Positions 7,893 through 19,000 of a stretch of DNA of 64,000 nucleotides are shown one piece after another. The stretch comes from Vibrio rhodolitus (GTDB lineage: Bacteria; Pseudomonadota; Gammaproteobacteria; Enterobacterales; Vibrionaceae). The stretch is taken from positions 124,001 to 188,000 of the forward strand of contig NZ_QLYZ01000001.1 of the NCBI RefSeq assembly GCF_003350325.1. The letters run 5' to 3'. The position numbers were made by a program, and so were the translations under genes. The notes under the pieces were generated by a model that saw nothing but the letters and a program-made list of their open reading frames with translations, was not told where the DNA came from and did not search any database. Within the stretch, counting starts at the first letter, position 1, and each line of letters opens with the position of its first letter.

Positions 7893-7964
7893 GTAAGTGA
7901 GTTGCAAGAACAAAACTTACTAACTGATACCTACAAGTAATACCAACTAAAAATAGGAGTACCT

Positions 7965-9335
7965 ATGTCAGTCATTAAACGCTCTCATGGAAAGGAGCAG
8001 CCATACTGGCCTGCTGGACCTTTTAAGATTCGCTTGCCATTTATTCATTACCGCTGGGAAATGGCGGAAACCATCCAAGGAATGATCATGTTTGTGGTCG
8101 GGATGGCAATGATTCCACTACTTGAGAAATACCTTGGTCTGCCTTATGACGTCGCACTGGCTTATGTCGTGGTGTGTGGTATTGGCTTTATGTTACCAAA
8201 CCTCTTGGGTGTGCCTATGGTTCCCGGCTGGATCACGCCAGCGATTCCAGTGGTACTGCTGTTTTTAGGCAATTTTGAGCCAGGACCTGAAGCGATTCGT
8301 GCACTGGTGGGGCTCCAACTGATCGTTACTGCTATCTTTTTCATTCTTGGCATCACCCGTTTAGGCAGTAAGTTGGTCGACCTTTTCCCTGACTCAATCA
8401 AGGCCGGTATCTTGATCGGTGCAGGTATCGCCGCATTGACCGGCGAAATCAGTGAAGGCGGGCGTCTAGCTAATACTCCGGTGTCACTGATTATTGGATT
8501 TTTAGTAACGGCTTACGTGCTTTTCTCGCTCAACTTTCGCGATTACGTCAATAGCCATAAGTGGGCAAAAGTGATCGCGGGTTACGGCATGGTGCCGGGC
8601 ACACTGGTCGCTATGGCTGTTGGCTGGGCAGTAAGCGAGTACCCATTGCCTGATATTCAATTTGGTGTTTCTGCGCCTGCGTTTGGTGAGATGATCAACT
8701 ACCTACCATTTACCGTCGGTCTACCGAGCATGGAGATGCTTTGGATGGCGATTCCGACGGCGTTGATCGCTTACGTGATTGCCTTTGGTGACATCATTGT
8801 GGGCAAAAGCCTGCTTGACCGTGTTGACCATCTGCGCCCAGACGAAGAGATTGAGGTTAACGTTGACCGAGTTCACTTAGTCACCGCACTGCGTAACCTA
8901 ATTCACTCATTCTTTGCCCCATATCCAGGACTTGCTGGTCCTTTATTCACCGGTGCGATGGCGACGATTGCCGAGCGTTACCGCCATGGTCGCAGCGCAA
9001 TGGATAGCATTTACAGTGGTGCGGGTGTGTTCTGGATTGTGGGCTTTATCGCTTTGTTTGCACTACCTTTGATCACCTTGTTTAAACCTGTATTGCCGAT
9101 TGCTCTTTCTATCACACTGCTCATCACGGGTTACCTCTGTATTTCAGTGGGTGTGGAGCAAGTGCGCAATGCAACTCAAATGGGCGTTGCAGGCACTATG
9201 GGGGTCGTGCTGGCTGTTTATGGTGCAGGTTACGGTCTGTTGGCGGGTGTTGCTCTGTATTTCCTTATTGAATACCGCCGTAAAAATGCCGAACCGATGG
9301 AAGCTGAAGAGCCCATTGAAGTTCTCGAAGATTGA
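7965..9335 (+). CDS. NCS2/SLC23-type permease of unknown substrate
   Basis: This 456-residue inner-membrane protein has about 12 to 14 hydrophobic segments. It resembles the nucleobase-ascorbate (xanthine/uracil) permease superfamily: TIQGMIMFVVGMAMIPLL at the start, DSIKAGILIGAGIAALTGE mid-protein, and a loop with PYPGLAGPLFTGAMATIAERYRHGRSAMDS. It is a divergent branch, so a nucleobase substrate should not be assumed. ATG at 7965 has AATAGGAG just upstream. It is transcribed from a sigma54 promoter and precedes an acyl-CoA ligase by 55 nt. Import of a carboxylic acid that the ligase then activates is the simplest reading, but this is inference from context. Confidence 0.75.
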   Translation: MSVIKRSHGKEQPYWPAGPFKIRLPFIHYRWEMAETIQGMIMFVVGMAMIPLLEKYLGLPYDVALAYVVVCGIGFMLPNLLGVPMVPGWITPAIPVVLLFLGNFEPGPEAIRALVGLQLIVTAIFFILGITRLGSKLVDLFPDSIKAGILIGAGIAALTGEISEGGRLANTPVSLIIGFLVTAYVLFSLNFRDYVNSHKWAKVIAGYGMVPGTLVAMAVGWAVSEYPLPDIQFGVSAPAFGEMINYLPFTVGLPSMEMLWMAIPTALIAYVIAFGDIIVGKSLLDRVDHLRPDEEIEVNVDRVHLVTALRNLIHSFFAPYPGLAGPLFTGAMATIAERYRHGRSAMDSIYSGAGVFWIVGFIALFALPLITLFKPVLPIALSITLLITGYLCISVGVEQVRNATQMGVAGTMGVVLAVYGAGYGLLAGVALYFLIEYRRKNAEPMEAEEPIEVLED

Positions 9336-9353
9336 TCAAGCAAGGAATGTGTT

Positions 9354-9374
9354 CGCCCGGCTTTTGGCTGGGCG
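9354..9374 (+). other. Intercistronic hairpin between permease and ligase genes
   Basis: CGCCCGGC and GCTGGGCG can form an 8-bp stem (one G-U pair) around a T-rich loop. No T-run follows. It probably shields or adjusts expression between the two cistrons rather than ending transcription. Confidence 0.5.
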
Positions 9375-9390
9375 TTAAGGAGAAATGGCT

Positions 9391-11016
9391 ATGAGTAAAC
9401 ATAATATCTATCACATTGGTTTAGAAAAAACGCCGGCTAACTATGAGAGTTTGAGCCCCCTGAGCTTTCTTGAAAGGGCGGCAAGTGTTTATCCTAACTA
9501 CACCGCAACTGTGCATGGTGATATCCATAAGACTTGGCGTGAGACAGAAACGCGTTGTCGTAAGTTAGCCTCTGCACTACAAAAGCAAGGCATCGGTGAA
9601 GGCGACACGGTGTCAGTGATTGCGCCAAACTTACCTGAAGTGTTTGAGATGCACTTTGGTGTGCCAATGTCTGGTGCGGTACTAAACGCAATCAATACCC
9701 GTTTAGATGCTGATGCGATTGCCTTTATCTTTCAGCATGCCGAGAGCAAAGTCGTTATCGTTGATAAAGAGTTTACTGAAGTGGTTAAGAAGGCGTTAAA
9801 GATGATCGCCCATAGACCGATTGTGATCTCAATTGATGATCCACTTTATTCAGAGGGAGAGCTCATCAGCGAACTGACGTATGAAGAGTTTATTCTTGAT
9901 GGTGATCCTGAATATCAATATTGGCCGCCTAGTGATGAGTGGCAAGCTATCTCACTGAATTACACATCAGGTACAACAGGCAACCCAAAAGGGGTGGTGT
10001 ATCATCACCGTGGCGCGCATCTTAATGCGGTGAGCAATATTATGTCATGGGACATGGGATCTCACCCTGTCTACCTTTGGACATTGCCGATGTTTCACTG
10101 CAACGGTTGGTGTTTTCCTTGGTCGATTGCAGCTGCTGCGGGCGTAAGCGTGAGCTTGCGTCATGTGCGTGCTGATGCCATTTTTGATTCAATTAAACAG
10201 AACAAAGTGACGCATTTCTGCGCCGCACCTATCGTGCTTAATATGATGAATAACGCTGATGTGGATTTGAAATCGGATATCAACCATCAGATCAAGGCAA
10301 TGACCGCAGGTGCTGCGCCTCCGGCATCGGTGATTGAAGGAATGGAAGCGCTAGGTATTGAAGTGACCCATGTTTATGGCTTAACCGAAACCTTTGGACC
10401 ATGCGTAGTGTGCGATTGGCAACGTGATTGGGATGATTTGAATAATACCGAGCGTGCGCGAATGAAAGCGCGCCAAGGGGTGCGCGCACCAATGCAAGGC
10501 GAATTGATGGTGGCAAACCCAATCACGATGCAACCGGTGGCGAAAAATGGCAAAGAGATGGGCGAGATCTTCTTACGTGGCAACATTGTGATGAAAGGTT
10601 ATCTGAAAAACCCGACCACCTCAGATGAAGCGTTAGCTGAAGGCTGGTTCCATACTGGCGACTTAGCGGTTTGGCATGAAGACAATTACATTGAAATCAA
10701 AGACCGCTCAAAAGATATCATCATCTCAGGCGGTGAAAATATTTCTAGTATTGAGATTGAAGATGTACTTTATCGCCATCAAGACATCGAAGAGGTCGCG
10801 GTTATTGCGATGTCTGATGAAAAGTGGGGTGAAGTGCCTTGTGCCTTTGTCAAAACCAAAAACGATATCGAGTTAACTCAAGCCGAACTTGTCGAATTTT
10901 GTCGTAGTCAAATGGCGCATTTTAAAGTGCCGAAGAAATTTATCTTTACTGCGCTGCCAAAAACTTCAACAGGTAAAGTACAGAAATACGTTTTACGTGA
11001 GCGCGTTAATGACTAG
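9391..11016 (+). CDS. Acyl-CoA synthetase (AMP-forming, ANL superfamily)
   Basis: A full-length ligase of 541 residues that would activate a carboxylic acid with ATP and CoA. It carries the P-loop YTSGTTGNPKGVVYHHRG (from residue 191), the adenine motif VYGLTETFGP, the hinge region GDLAVWHEDNYIEIKDRSKD, GGENISSIEIED and the catalytic lysine in KTSTGKVQK (near 527). It resembles the medium-chain fatty acid/methylmercaptopropionate (AlkK/DmdB-like) group, so the substrate cannot be read from sequence. ATG at 9391 is chosen because AAGGAG ends eight bases before it; the ATG at 9385 is too close. Its operon partner is the sigma54-controlled permease. A strong terminator follows. Confidence 0.88.
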   Translation: MSKHNIYHIGLEKTPANYESLSPLSFLERAASVYPNYTATVHGDIHKTWRETETRCRKLASALQKQGIGEGDTVSVIAPNLPEVFEMHFGVPMSGAVLNAINTRLDADAIAFIFQHAESKVVIVDKEFTEVVKKALKMIAHRPIVISIDDPLYSEGELISELTYEEFILDGDPEYQYWPPSDEWQAISLNYTSGTTGNPKGVVYHHRGAHLNAVSNIMSWDMGSHPVYLWTLPMFHCNGWCFPWSIAAAAGVSVSLRHVRADAIFDSIKQNKVTHFCAAPIVLNMMNNADVDLKSDINHQIKAMTAGAAPPASVIEGMEALGIEVTHVYGLTETFGPCVVCDWQRDWDDLNNTERARMKARQGVRAPMQGELMVANPITMQPVAKNGKEMGEIFLRGNIVMKGYLKNPTTSDEALAEGWFHTGDLAVWHEDNYIEIKDRSKDIIISGGENISSIEIEDVLYRHQDIEEVAVIAMSDEKWGEVPCAFVKTKNDIELTQAELVEFCRSQMAHFKVPKKFIFTALPKTSTGKVQKYVLRERVND

Positions 11017-11056
11017 CTCCCTGTGATCCATTGTCTTTGGCAGTAGGATTGTGCTT

Positions 11057-11098
11057 GAGAACTACCTTGGTGAGTGTGGGGTAGTTCTCTTTTTTTTG
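11057..11098 (+). terminator. Rho-independent terminator after the acyl-CoA ligase gene
   Basis: GAGAACTACC pairs with GGTAGTTCTC around a 12-nt loop, followed by eight Ts. It ends the sigma54 operon. Confidence 0.92.
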
Positions 11099-11108
11099 AT
11101 GTTTTATC

Positions 11109-11139
11109 TTGACCTCAATGTAACTTGAGGTTCTAAGCT
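11109..11139 (+). promoter_or_regulatory. SoxR/MerR-type promoter
   Basis: TTGACC (11109-11114) and TAAGCT (11134-11139) are separated by 19 bp, the stretched spacer typical of MerR-family promoters. The spacer carries the inverted repeat ACCTCA-ATGTAACT-TGAGGT (11112-11131), very close to the SoxR box (CCTCAAG-N4-CTTGAGG type). No MerR-family gene is in the window. Predicted start lies about 20 nt before the ribosome site of the small gene at 11166. Confidence 0.7.
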
Positions 11140-11165
11140 CTCTTTCAAACACAAGGAGAGTGAAT

Positions 11166-11315
11166 ATGCAAAATATCTATATTAAACAGTTAGCCATTAA
11201 AACCTATCAAGAAGATCTGCAAAAAGAGTATTACAGAAGTCGTCGACAAAGCTTTCATATGCCAAGTTTTGCTGGTGGTATTATAGTGTCAATTTTCGTT
11301 GTAGCGTTGCTGTAG
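11166..11315 (+). CDS. 49-aa single-span membrane protein under a SoxR-like promoter
   Basis: The ORF encodes 49 residues. Its N-terminal half is polar and basic (MQNIYIKQLAIKTYQEDLQK, then EYYRSRRQSFHMPS) and its C-terminus is one hydrophobic helix (FAGGIIVSIFVVALL). AAGGAG lies seven bases before the ATG, and a MerR-type promoter with a SoxR-like operator lies directly upstream, which strongly supports a real gene. The layout suggests a tail-anchored inner-membrane microprotein made under redox or toxic-compound stress. No family was recognised, so function is unknown. Confidence 0.7.
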   Translation: MQNIYIKQLAIKTYQEDLQKEYYRSRRQSFHMPSFAGGIIVSIFVVALL

Positions 11316-11465
11316 TAAAAAATTTCATATCGCTTCTAAACCACAAATAATTCGAACAACTTGTTCAATTTATGTGTGTTGTTGCTTATTAGGTGTTTGC
11401 TTAATGTTTGAATATTAAACACGGATTATCAAATGCAGTGATTAAACACAAGGATAAGGGAAGAC

Positions 11466-11864
11466 ATGACGGTAATGACAAGTGGCATACACCATATTGG
11501 TTTAACGGTTTCAAAGCTTGAGGAGAGCGCCAATTTTTTTGTGCAGCAATTAGGCTGGCGTGAAATCAAGCGTAAGCCCGATTATCCAGCGATATTCGTG
11601 AGTGATGGAAATATTATGTTAACGCTATGGGCGACTCAAGTCCCAACGCCGATTGGCTTTGATAGAAAGAGTAATGTCGGATTACATCATATTGCCTTGG
11701 TGGTTAAGACAGAAGCTGAACTATTGTCACTTTATCAACAACTTCTCCAGTCGGGTGTCGAAATAGAATTTGCCCCAGAACATGTTGGGGAGAGTCCGGC
11801 AAAACATATGATGTGTTATGACCCAAGTGGAGTTCGAATTGAGTGTTTTTGGGCGGGGGCATAA
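11466..11864 (+). CDS. VOC-superfamily (glyoxalase/bleomycin-resistance-like) protein
   Basis: The 132-residue product is one vicinal-oxygen-chelate module pair. It opens with GIHHIGLTVSKLEESANFFVQQLGW, has central VGLHHIALVVKTEAELLSLYQQL, and ends with MCYDPSGVRIECFW. Potential metal ligands are the His of HHIGL, the His of HHIALVV and the Glu of RIECF, the usual VOC positions. Members include glyoxalases, dioxygenases and antibiotic-binding proteins, so the reaction cannot be named. AAGGGA precedes the ATG at 11466. It sits alone between the stress-type small gene and a LysE exporter. Confidence 0.8.
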   Translation: MTVMTSGIHHIGLTVSKLEESANFFVQQLGWREIKRKPDYPAIFVSDGNIMLTLWATQVPTPIGFDRKSNVGLHHIALVVKTEAELLSLYQQLLQSGVEIEFAPEHVGESPAKHMMCYDPSGVRIECFWAGA

Positions 11865-12015
11865 TAAAATAGATCCATATCTCCTGAGATTACAGTGATA
11901 GTTACAAGCCTGTGGGAGGATGCTCAGGTTTTATCTATTTGTTTACAGCAATTCCTCGCCTCAATAATTAGAATTGATATTGCTTATTTACTGCAATCAA
12001 AGGAGAGAAAAGGAA

Positions 12016-12639
12016 ATGGATCCCCAAACTTTAATGCTATTTGTGGTTGCTTGCCTTGCAATAAATATAATCCCAGGACCTGATGTGGTTTATATTGTCT
12101 CAAATACAATGAAAGGAAAAATGACGGCGGGTATTAAAGCAGCGATAGGTTTGGGCGTCGGCTATTTGCTGCATACATTGGCAGCGGTACTTGGCTTGTC
12201 AGCAATTGTGCTAAGCTCGTCAGTCGCTTTTAGCGTGGTTAAATGGGTTGGTGCTGCTTACTTGCTGTATTTAGGGGTGCAAGCACTTGTCTCTATGTCA
12301 CGAGCTGGTGAGCAACCCAACCTTGAACTAAAACAAGAGAGCAAAAATATATTATTGCAAGGGATCATCGTAAGCGCACTTAACCCTAAAGTTGCGCTGT
12401 TCTATCTATCATTCTTGCCACAATTTATTGACCCATCGGTTTCGTCAGTGTCATACCAGTTACTAGCGCTTGGTGTTTTGTTTAGTTGCTTAGCAACACT
12501 ATGTAATCTTGCTTATGCAATTATTGGTAGTTGGCTATTTGGTCGGAAAAAATCCAAACGTTATATGAGGATAATGGAAGGTTTTTCCGGTATTTTACTC
12601 ATTTCTTTAGCTGGCAAAGTCGTATTGTCTGAGCGGTAG
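12016..12639 (+). CDS. LysE/RhtB-family amino acid exporter
   Basis: A 207-residue inner-membrane protein of five or six spans, with the family signature near the N-terminus (NIIPGPDVVYIVSNTMKGKM) and the second-repeat motif SALNPKVALFYLSFLPQFID. LysE/RhtB proteins export amino acids or homoserine lactone-like metabolites; substrate is not predictable. ATG at 12016 is used because AGGAGA lies nine bases upstream and the homology starts there. The longer frame from 11974 adds a polar extension without a ribosome site. It is paralogous to the gene at 32961-33590, and stands alone before the giant adhesin gene. Confidence 0.88.
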   Translation: MDPQTLMLFVVACLAINIIPGPDVVYIVSNTMKGKMTAGIKAAIGLGVGYLLHTLAAVLGLSAIVLSSSVAFSVVKWVGAAYLLYLGVQALVSMSRAGEQPNLELKQESKNILLQGIIVSALNPKVALFYLSFLPQFIDPSVSSVSYQLLALGVLFSCLATLCNLAYAIIGSWLFGRKKSKRYMRIMEGFSGILLISLAGKVVLSER

Positions 12640-12920
12640 CAAGACGTGTTTTTTGCTGTTTATCTACTCGTTTATTCCATTTTATGAGCGTCAAATAAAT
12701 AACGTTGCCGCTCTATTTCTAAATGTATTTCCCTCAAATCAATCAGTAGTCTTAGACGCCATGTCTCCTTATTGATACATGAATGTTTATAAGTGTATGA
12801 GATTATTCCACTCAATTTAATTGATGTATTTGTAAATAGCTGGATGTGCACTTGATCTGTAAGCCTGAATAACCACAGTTTGACTAGTGTTGATATATTG
12901 ACGTTACGAAAGTCACAAAA

Positions 12921-12950
12921 TTGACCATGACCAATATAAGTATTTATAAA
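12921..12950 (+). promoter_or_regulatory. Candidate sigma70 promoter for the giant adhesin
   Basis: TTGACC (12921-12926), 18-bp spacer, TATAAA (12945-12950) in the AT-rich 380-bp gap before the adhesin. The start would fall near 12957, leaving a leader of about 65 nt. The rest of the gap (12640-12920) shows no gene or clear regulator site. Confidence 0.45.
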
Positions 12951-13022
12951 TCCAGCCTATCATTCGAAATGTAAATATAAGAAACAATTACATAACAAAA
13001 GTTTGGCTAGGGACTCTCAAAC

Positions 13023-16000
13023 ATGAACGATAAAACCATTTCTGAACCGGGAACGATCACAAGCGTAACTGGAGAAGCCGTCGTCGCACGAAACGGTGAG
13101 AAACCGATAAAAGCAGAAGCTGGTTTGCCGTTGCAAGCTAACGATCTGTTGTTTATACCGGCAGGCGCAGAAATGGCGGTGTCGTTAAACGATCAAATCA
13201 TTGCAGTTAACGAAAACTGTGTCGGTTGTATAGATGTGCCATTTGATGGTTCTCCAAATTTAGCGGTTGCGCAATTGAGTGCTGAATTGGAATTTAGCAA
13301 CGACCCAAGCGACGACATACTGGATATTGATGCGATTCAAGCCGCAATTCTAGATGGCGTCGATCCTACCCAGATTTTAGAAGCAACGGCTGCGGGTGCC
13401 GGGCCTCAAGGGTCAGCGATTGGAACCACTGCCACGGTAGTGCTTAATCTTGCGGAAACCATTGCTGCAACTCGCTTTGTCACTCAAGGACAAAGTAATG
13501 AAGAGCAAGAGTTCGAGTTTTTTAGTGGTTCGCGTGTCTATGATGCTCTAGGTGGACAGGTTATTAATACGACGGTTTCCGAAGGCAATCAAACCGATGG
13601 AACCTACCCACAACAAACGGTCACAGAAGCGCGAGTTGTTGCGGCAACATTAAGTTTGCAGCCCGGTTCATTTGCACCTATCGCTTCCAGCCTAAATGCA
13701 GTTCTTAATGAACTTAATGCTGAAGTTACTTCTTCAGGAAAACCCGTTGTATTTAGTTATGACAGCAGCACAAATACTATCATTGGTCTGCAAGATGGAG
13801 AAACAGTACTCACCATCGATATTGACGCTATTTCATCGGGTAAAGACGTTATTCTGACGTTGACGACTACGCTTGAGAAGCCGATTGATCACGATGTTGA
13901 AACAGGAAGCCAAGGACTAGTTCGTTTTAGCGACAACTTGTTGCAAATCGACCTATCCATCCAAGGTGAGGATAGCAACGGCAAGCCATTAAGATCACCA
14001 GTTGAGGTGACGGTTTCTATTGTTGATGGAATCAATCAAGCTGCGCTCGAAGTGAAAGAGCAATACACAGAATCAAACAATTTAAGTGCACAAAACCCCT
14101 ATCAAGTGGAAGGACGCGCGTTTGAAATTGGCTCAGATGCCCTAGAAACGGTTCGCTTTGACAGCAGTGCGCTGGAGCAACTTGATGGGCTGCTGTCAAA
14201 TAACCAAGAGACTGAAGCTCGTTTATCTGATGATGGCAAAACACTAACCTTATCGATCAAAGGCAGTCCAGGCCAAATTATCCTCGAAGTAACGCTAGAC
14301 GAAGATGGCACCTACTCGATAACCCAAAACTTGCTTTTGGAGCAGAGCAATTCAGCTGACTCATTGGAATTCGCTTTTCCTGTTACCTCAATTGATTATG
14401 ACGGCGACGTTGTCACTAATGTAATTAACTATTCAGTACTTGATGGTGACGTACCATCTATTGGGAAGCCTGCCAGTAAAGAAGTTTACGAAAGCAAGTT
14501 GGATCAAAATGATAAGCCCATAGTAGGGGGTAAACTAGGGGCGGAGAGCGTCGATAAGGTACAGCACTTTGAAATCGATACCGCTCAGTTTAATGCAATC
14601 TACAAAAGCTTGCTTACAAGTGATGGCAAACCAGTGACTTTGTCTGATACCAGTGAGGCAGGCAGCTTTACTCGTTCGTATACAGCCCTAGACAGTGACG
14701 GTGAGACGATTTTTACAATTGTTCTTAAGCCTGACGGTAACTATACCTTTGAGCTGCTTCAACCGCTTGATCATCTAGAGCCGCAAACGCCCGACACTTC
14801 TGACAACAACTCGTTTGCTCTTGATTTCCCGATTTTTGCAGTTGATACCGATGGTGATAAGTCTGATTCAGATACATCTCTGGATGGCGATCAAGCTACC
14901 ACGCTAACGATTCAAGTAGTGGATGATGTCTCGACTTTGAAAGATAAAGTGCTATTTGACACCGTTGTTGAGCCAATTGTTGGGCAATCTGCCGATACAA
15001 CGCCAGTGCAAAATGTCTTCACTGATGTGAGTCAAGATGGCTCGGAAGTTACGCACTTTATCTATGATGGCACCGAGTATCGAATGCCAAGTGATGATGG
15101 TAAAGACGCCGATCACCTATATGATTTTGTTTTAACGAATCAGGCAGGGGATGAAATAGGCACGCTTTACGTTAACAAAGATGGTGACATTTCCTTTAAG
15201 CCGAATTCCGACGTAGATCACACCGGATTAGCGGAAGATATCCTTACTGCACAACTGGAAATTTTTACCAAAGATGGCGACGGTGATGTTGCCTCCACGG
15301 ATGTTACCCTAAAGATTAAAGATGGTGATGATATTGGCTTTAATGGTCAATTAGATGTGGCATTTAAAGAAATAAAAGATACTCAGATAATTAACCAAGA
15401 CGTTAATGGTAAACCGCTTAGTGTCGGCTTAGTGCAGGGCAGCGACAAAATTAAGAGTGTCTATTTTGTAGAAGATACACAAAATTCATCAGCATTGAAC
15501 AGTATTACGGTTGCAGGTGTTGCTACAAACTCATTTGTTACTGATGACGGCAAGAGTTATATCGTTTACTTGGGTTCTGATCCGACTGATAGTTCTTCTT
15601 ATGTATTGAAGGCAGAATTTGTCGAGGATGCTCAAGGTCATCGCAATGGCGAATATACTATCACGCAGTATCAGTCATTTGATAACAACAATAATACCGA
15701 CACAGTTCAGCTCGTTTTCCCCATTGCAGCTATCGACAACGATGGTGATGTAACACCAACTAATATCAATGTGACGATTGCTGATGGAAACAATATTAGC
15801 GTCGGCAATGAAAACTCAAGAGTAGAGTTGATTGAAACCGTTAATTTAGATGGTACGGCAGGCAATGCAATAAGCAAATCGACAAGTGTTGAGTTTTCGC
15901 AAGAGTCAGATGCGATCCGTTCCGTTAAGTGGGAGGTTTCTACAGAACTAGAAAACGCGTTACGTTCTATTGAAAGCAACGGTCAATCTGTCGAGCTTGA

Positions 16001-19000
16001 GCTTAGTGATAGTACGATACATGTCTTCACTTACAACGAGAACAACGAAAAGGTTGATGTATTAAAGATTGAACTTAATGCAGATAACAGCGGCAAGTAT
16101 ACCGTGACTCAATATTTGCCAATCGACAATACCAATAGCGATCGTGATGTTCTAGAGCTTTCTTTGATTGCAGAGGATGTCGATGGTGACAAGACATCAG
16201 CGACGAGTTCAGTCATCTTAATAGATGGTGCGACCCCAAATATTGAGGGTATCAGCTTCGGACCTATAACAGAAACCGTTGCTATGTCAGCGAGTAATCC
16301 ATTGGTACAAACTGGCTCAATTGTTATCGCTGATGGTAGCGATGTGGTTACAAATGTTGCCCTTGCTATGGATAACATTGTTTTGCCACAAGGACTCACT
16401 AGCGGTGGACAAGAGCTAGTCGCCGTCGTTCAAGACTCTAGTTTCTCTCTCTATTTAAAAGACCCTGCTACAGGAGAGTTAGGTGAAGAAGCTCTAAATA
16501 TCACGGTTGAAAATGACGGGGAATTAACCGTTAAGCAATATAAGCCAATTGACAATAACTCAGATAGTGATGGTAATGACAATCAAACCACAATTGTTCT
16601 TAATGTCGCTGTAACTGATTCTGACAATGACCACGTCGAAAAGCCGATCAACGTAGTACTTAAAGATGGTATTGCCCCTCAAATTAGTATTGGTTCGGTC
16701 ACGGTAAATGAAGTTGGGCTTGATAGTGATAAAAATAAATCAGAATCCGGTTCTATAGAGATCCAATTTGGAGATAGAACTGACGAGATTGAATCAATAC
16801 AGGTTGTTCATGAGGACAGTAATGATCCAATCCAAGCGATGAGTAATGGGGCGGAACTGCCTATGCCGTTGAAGTCGGCTGGTCACGAAATTGAGTGGCG
16901 AGAGACCGATTCGGGTTATGAAGGTTACATTTCTGATAATGGCGATGAAAAAACGATTATTGCCATTACGATAGATTCAGATCCTGCCAGTAGCGAGTTC
17001 GGTAAAATTGATGTTGATTTGCAACAACCTATCGATCACCCAGTGGCGGGGTCAGGCGATCTAGGAAAAGATTGGCTAACCATCAAGTTGCCAATCACTG
17101 CTACCGATTATGATGGTGATGTGAGTGAAGTTCAGTACCTCGACATTGAAATTAAAGATACCGTACCGGTACTAAAAGACTTCAACTTTAATAAATTTGA
17201 GGGAGACTCAGCCAAAAGAGATATCGTTAACTTCACCAACGGGGATGGGTTAGCAGAATTAAAAATCGAAGTGCCTGACGCTAGTGATAAGTGGGCATTT
17301 GGTGAGACAAACACGAGCTTAGTGGATTCGTTAACAATTGATAGTGACGACATAGCGGCAACGGCGAATAAAGGTGTAATATCGTCTCAGATCGTTTGGG
17401 ATACCAGTAGTGATCCCGCAGTTGCTATCGGCATCTTAGAGCTGATTAAGTGGAATGAGCAGGTGCGGGTCAAGTTTACTGCCGAAGACTTTATCACCCA
17501 TGATACGGGTCTTTACAATGTAGACTTCAATGTTACAGCCACTGACAAAGATGGTGATACAGATACCAGTTCGATCCAGATTAAGATTAAAGACGCCAAA
17601 GCGAATTTGGAGGTTGAGTTACTACCGGTGCTAGAAGATGCCGGACACAGCTTAGTAGTTATTAAAGTCGACTTGGCAGATAAAGATGGTGAAACAGTAC
17701 AATCACTAAAAATAGGACCAGTTGAGGGAGGGGTGTTCTACTACCTCGACAGTGAAAGCAATAGTTATGTTGAGATTACTCCGAACACGAATGTTCTTGC
17801 CGAAAAACTGGACCTTACTCTAGATAGCGACCCAATTCAAATAACTAACATCTACTTTAAGCCTGATGCCGAGTTCTCGACAGATAATACAGGAATTGAC
17901 GCTGTTGTAACGGTCACGATGAACGGCGAGAATCATACAAAACATGATATCACCGACGCCCTCAATATTGTGGTTCAAGGTGTGGCAGATGACCCAACTA
18001 AGGTCGCGGATCCAAAAACGGATGATGATCCAACCAATGATAATGATCCATATTACCGAGATAAAGAATCTGGAGATGAGGATACATTAATCCAACTTAA
18101 CTTTGCTCACGAAACTCAAGACCAAGCAAAATACACCGACAATGACACCACAGACGACACGCCAGAAACTATCGTTTATACGCTGTCAGTGCCAGATGGA
18201 CACATCTTAGTCAATGCCAGCGGTGTAGAGTTCAGTAAAGATGCTAACGGTAATTACCTATTTGTAAAAAATAGTGAAATTACCCTATTTGATCCGACAG
18301 AAAACCTTGCTGGCATTAATAAGCTTGAGAACTTGTCAGAAGTTTATCTCAAACCAATTGAGGACTTCAGTGGCTCAGTTGAAGTAGATGTGACCGCAAC
18401 TTCGCATGAACGCTACAGTGATGATACTGCATCGCAATCAAGTTCAATTATTGTTGATGTTGCCCCCATTGTTGATGAGTTTGCGACGGGAAAATTTGAG
18501 CTTAACGTTGAGCGTGTACGCGTAAAAGAAGATACCGAGTTTAAGTTACAAAAACATATTAAAGTAAATGAGTTAGGAGATAGTGATAATTCAGAGTCTC
18601 GATTTATCTGCTTAAAAGGTTTACCTGACGGGACAATTGTTACTAATATCAATAACCTTGGACATAGCGTCATTATTGTTGATGGCTTGGCGCATCTAAT
18701 GAATGATGATGGCAGCTATGTAGCAACGCCTTTAGAGTTGTTTAACCCAACCAATGGTCAAATAGATTTGCCAGACGATACTGTTCTGGTGATTGATTAC
18801 ACACTCATTGAAAATGCTCAAACGGGCATTATTCCAGCCCAAGACAGCAACGTTGATTTTGACTTTGACGTAACAGCTATTGTCATTGATGAAGCTAAAT
18901 ATACCGACATTAATGGCGACGAGTCTGCACCCGTATACGATATGAAGGTAGTTGATGGAAAAAGTATTGCCGTCGATATCAAAGGTGTGGCTGATAATCC

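Noticed and set aside
7807..7896. 29-codon hydrophobic frame (MILKRGCLLF...) with GAGG five bases upstream
   Set aside because: It ends across the sigma54 promoter, which explains the sequence better; the transcript would start after it.
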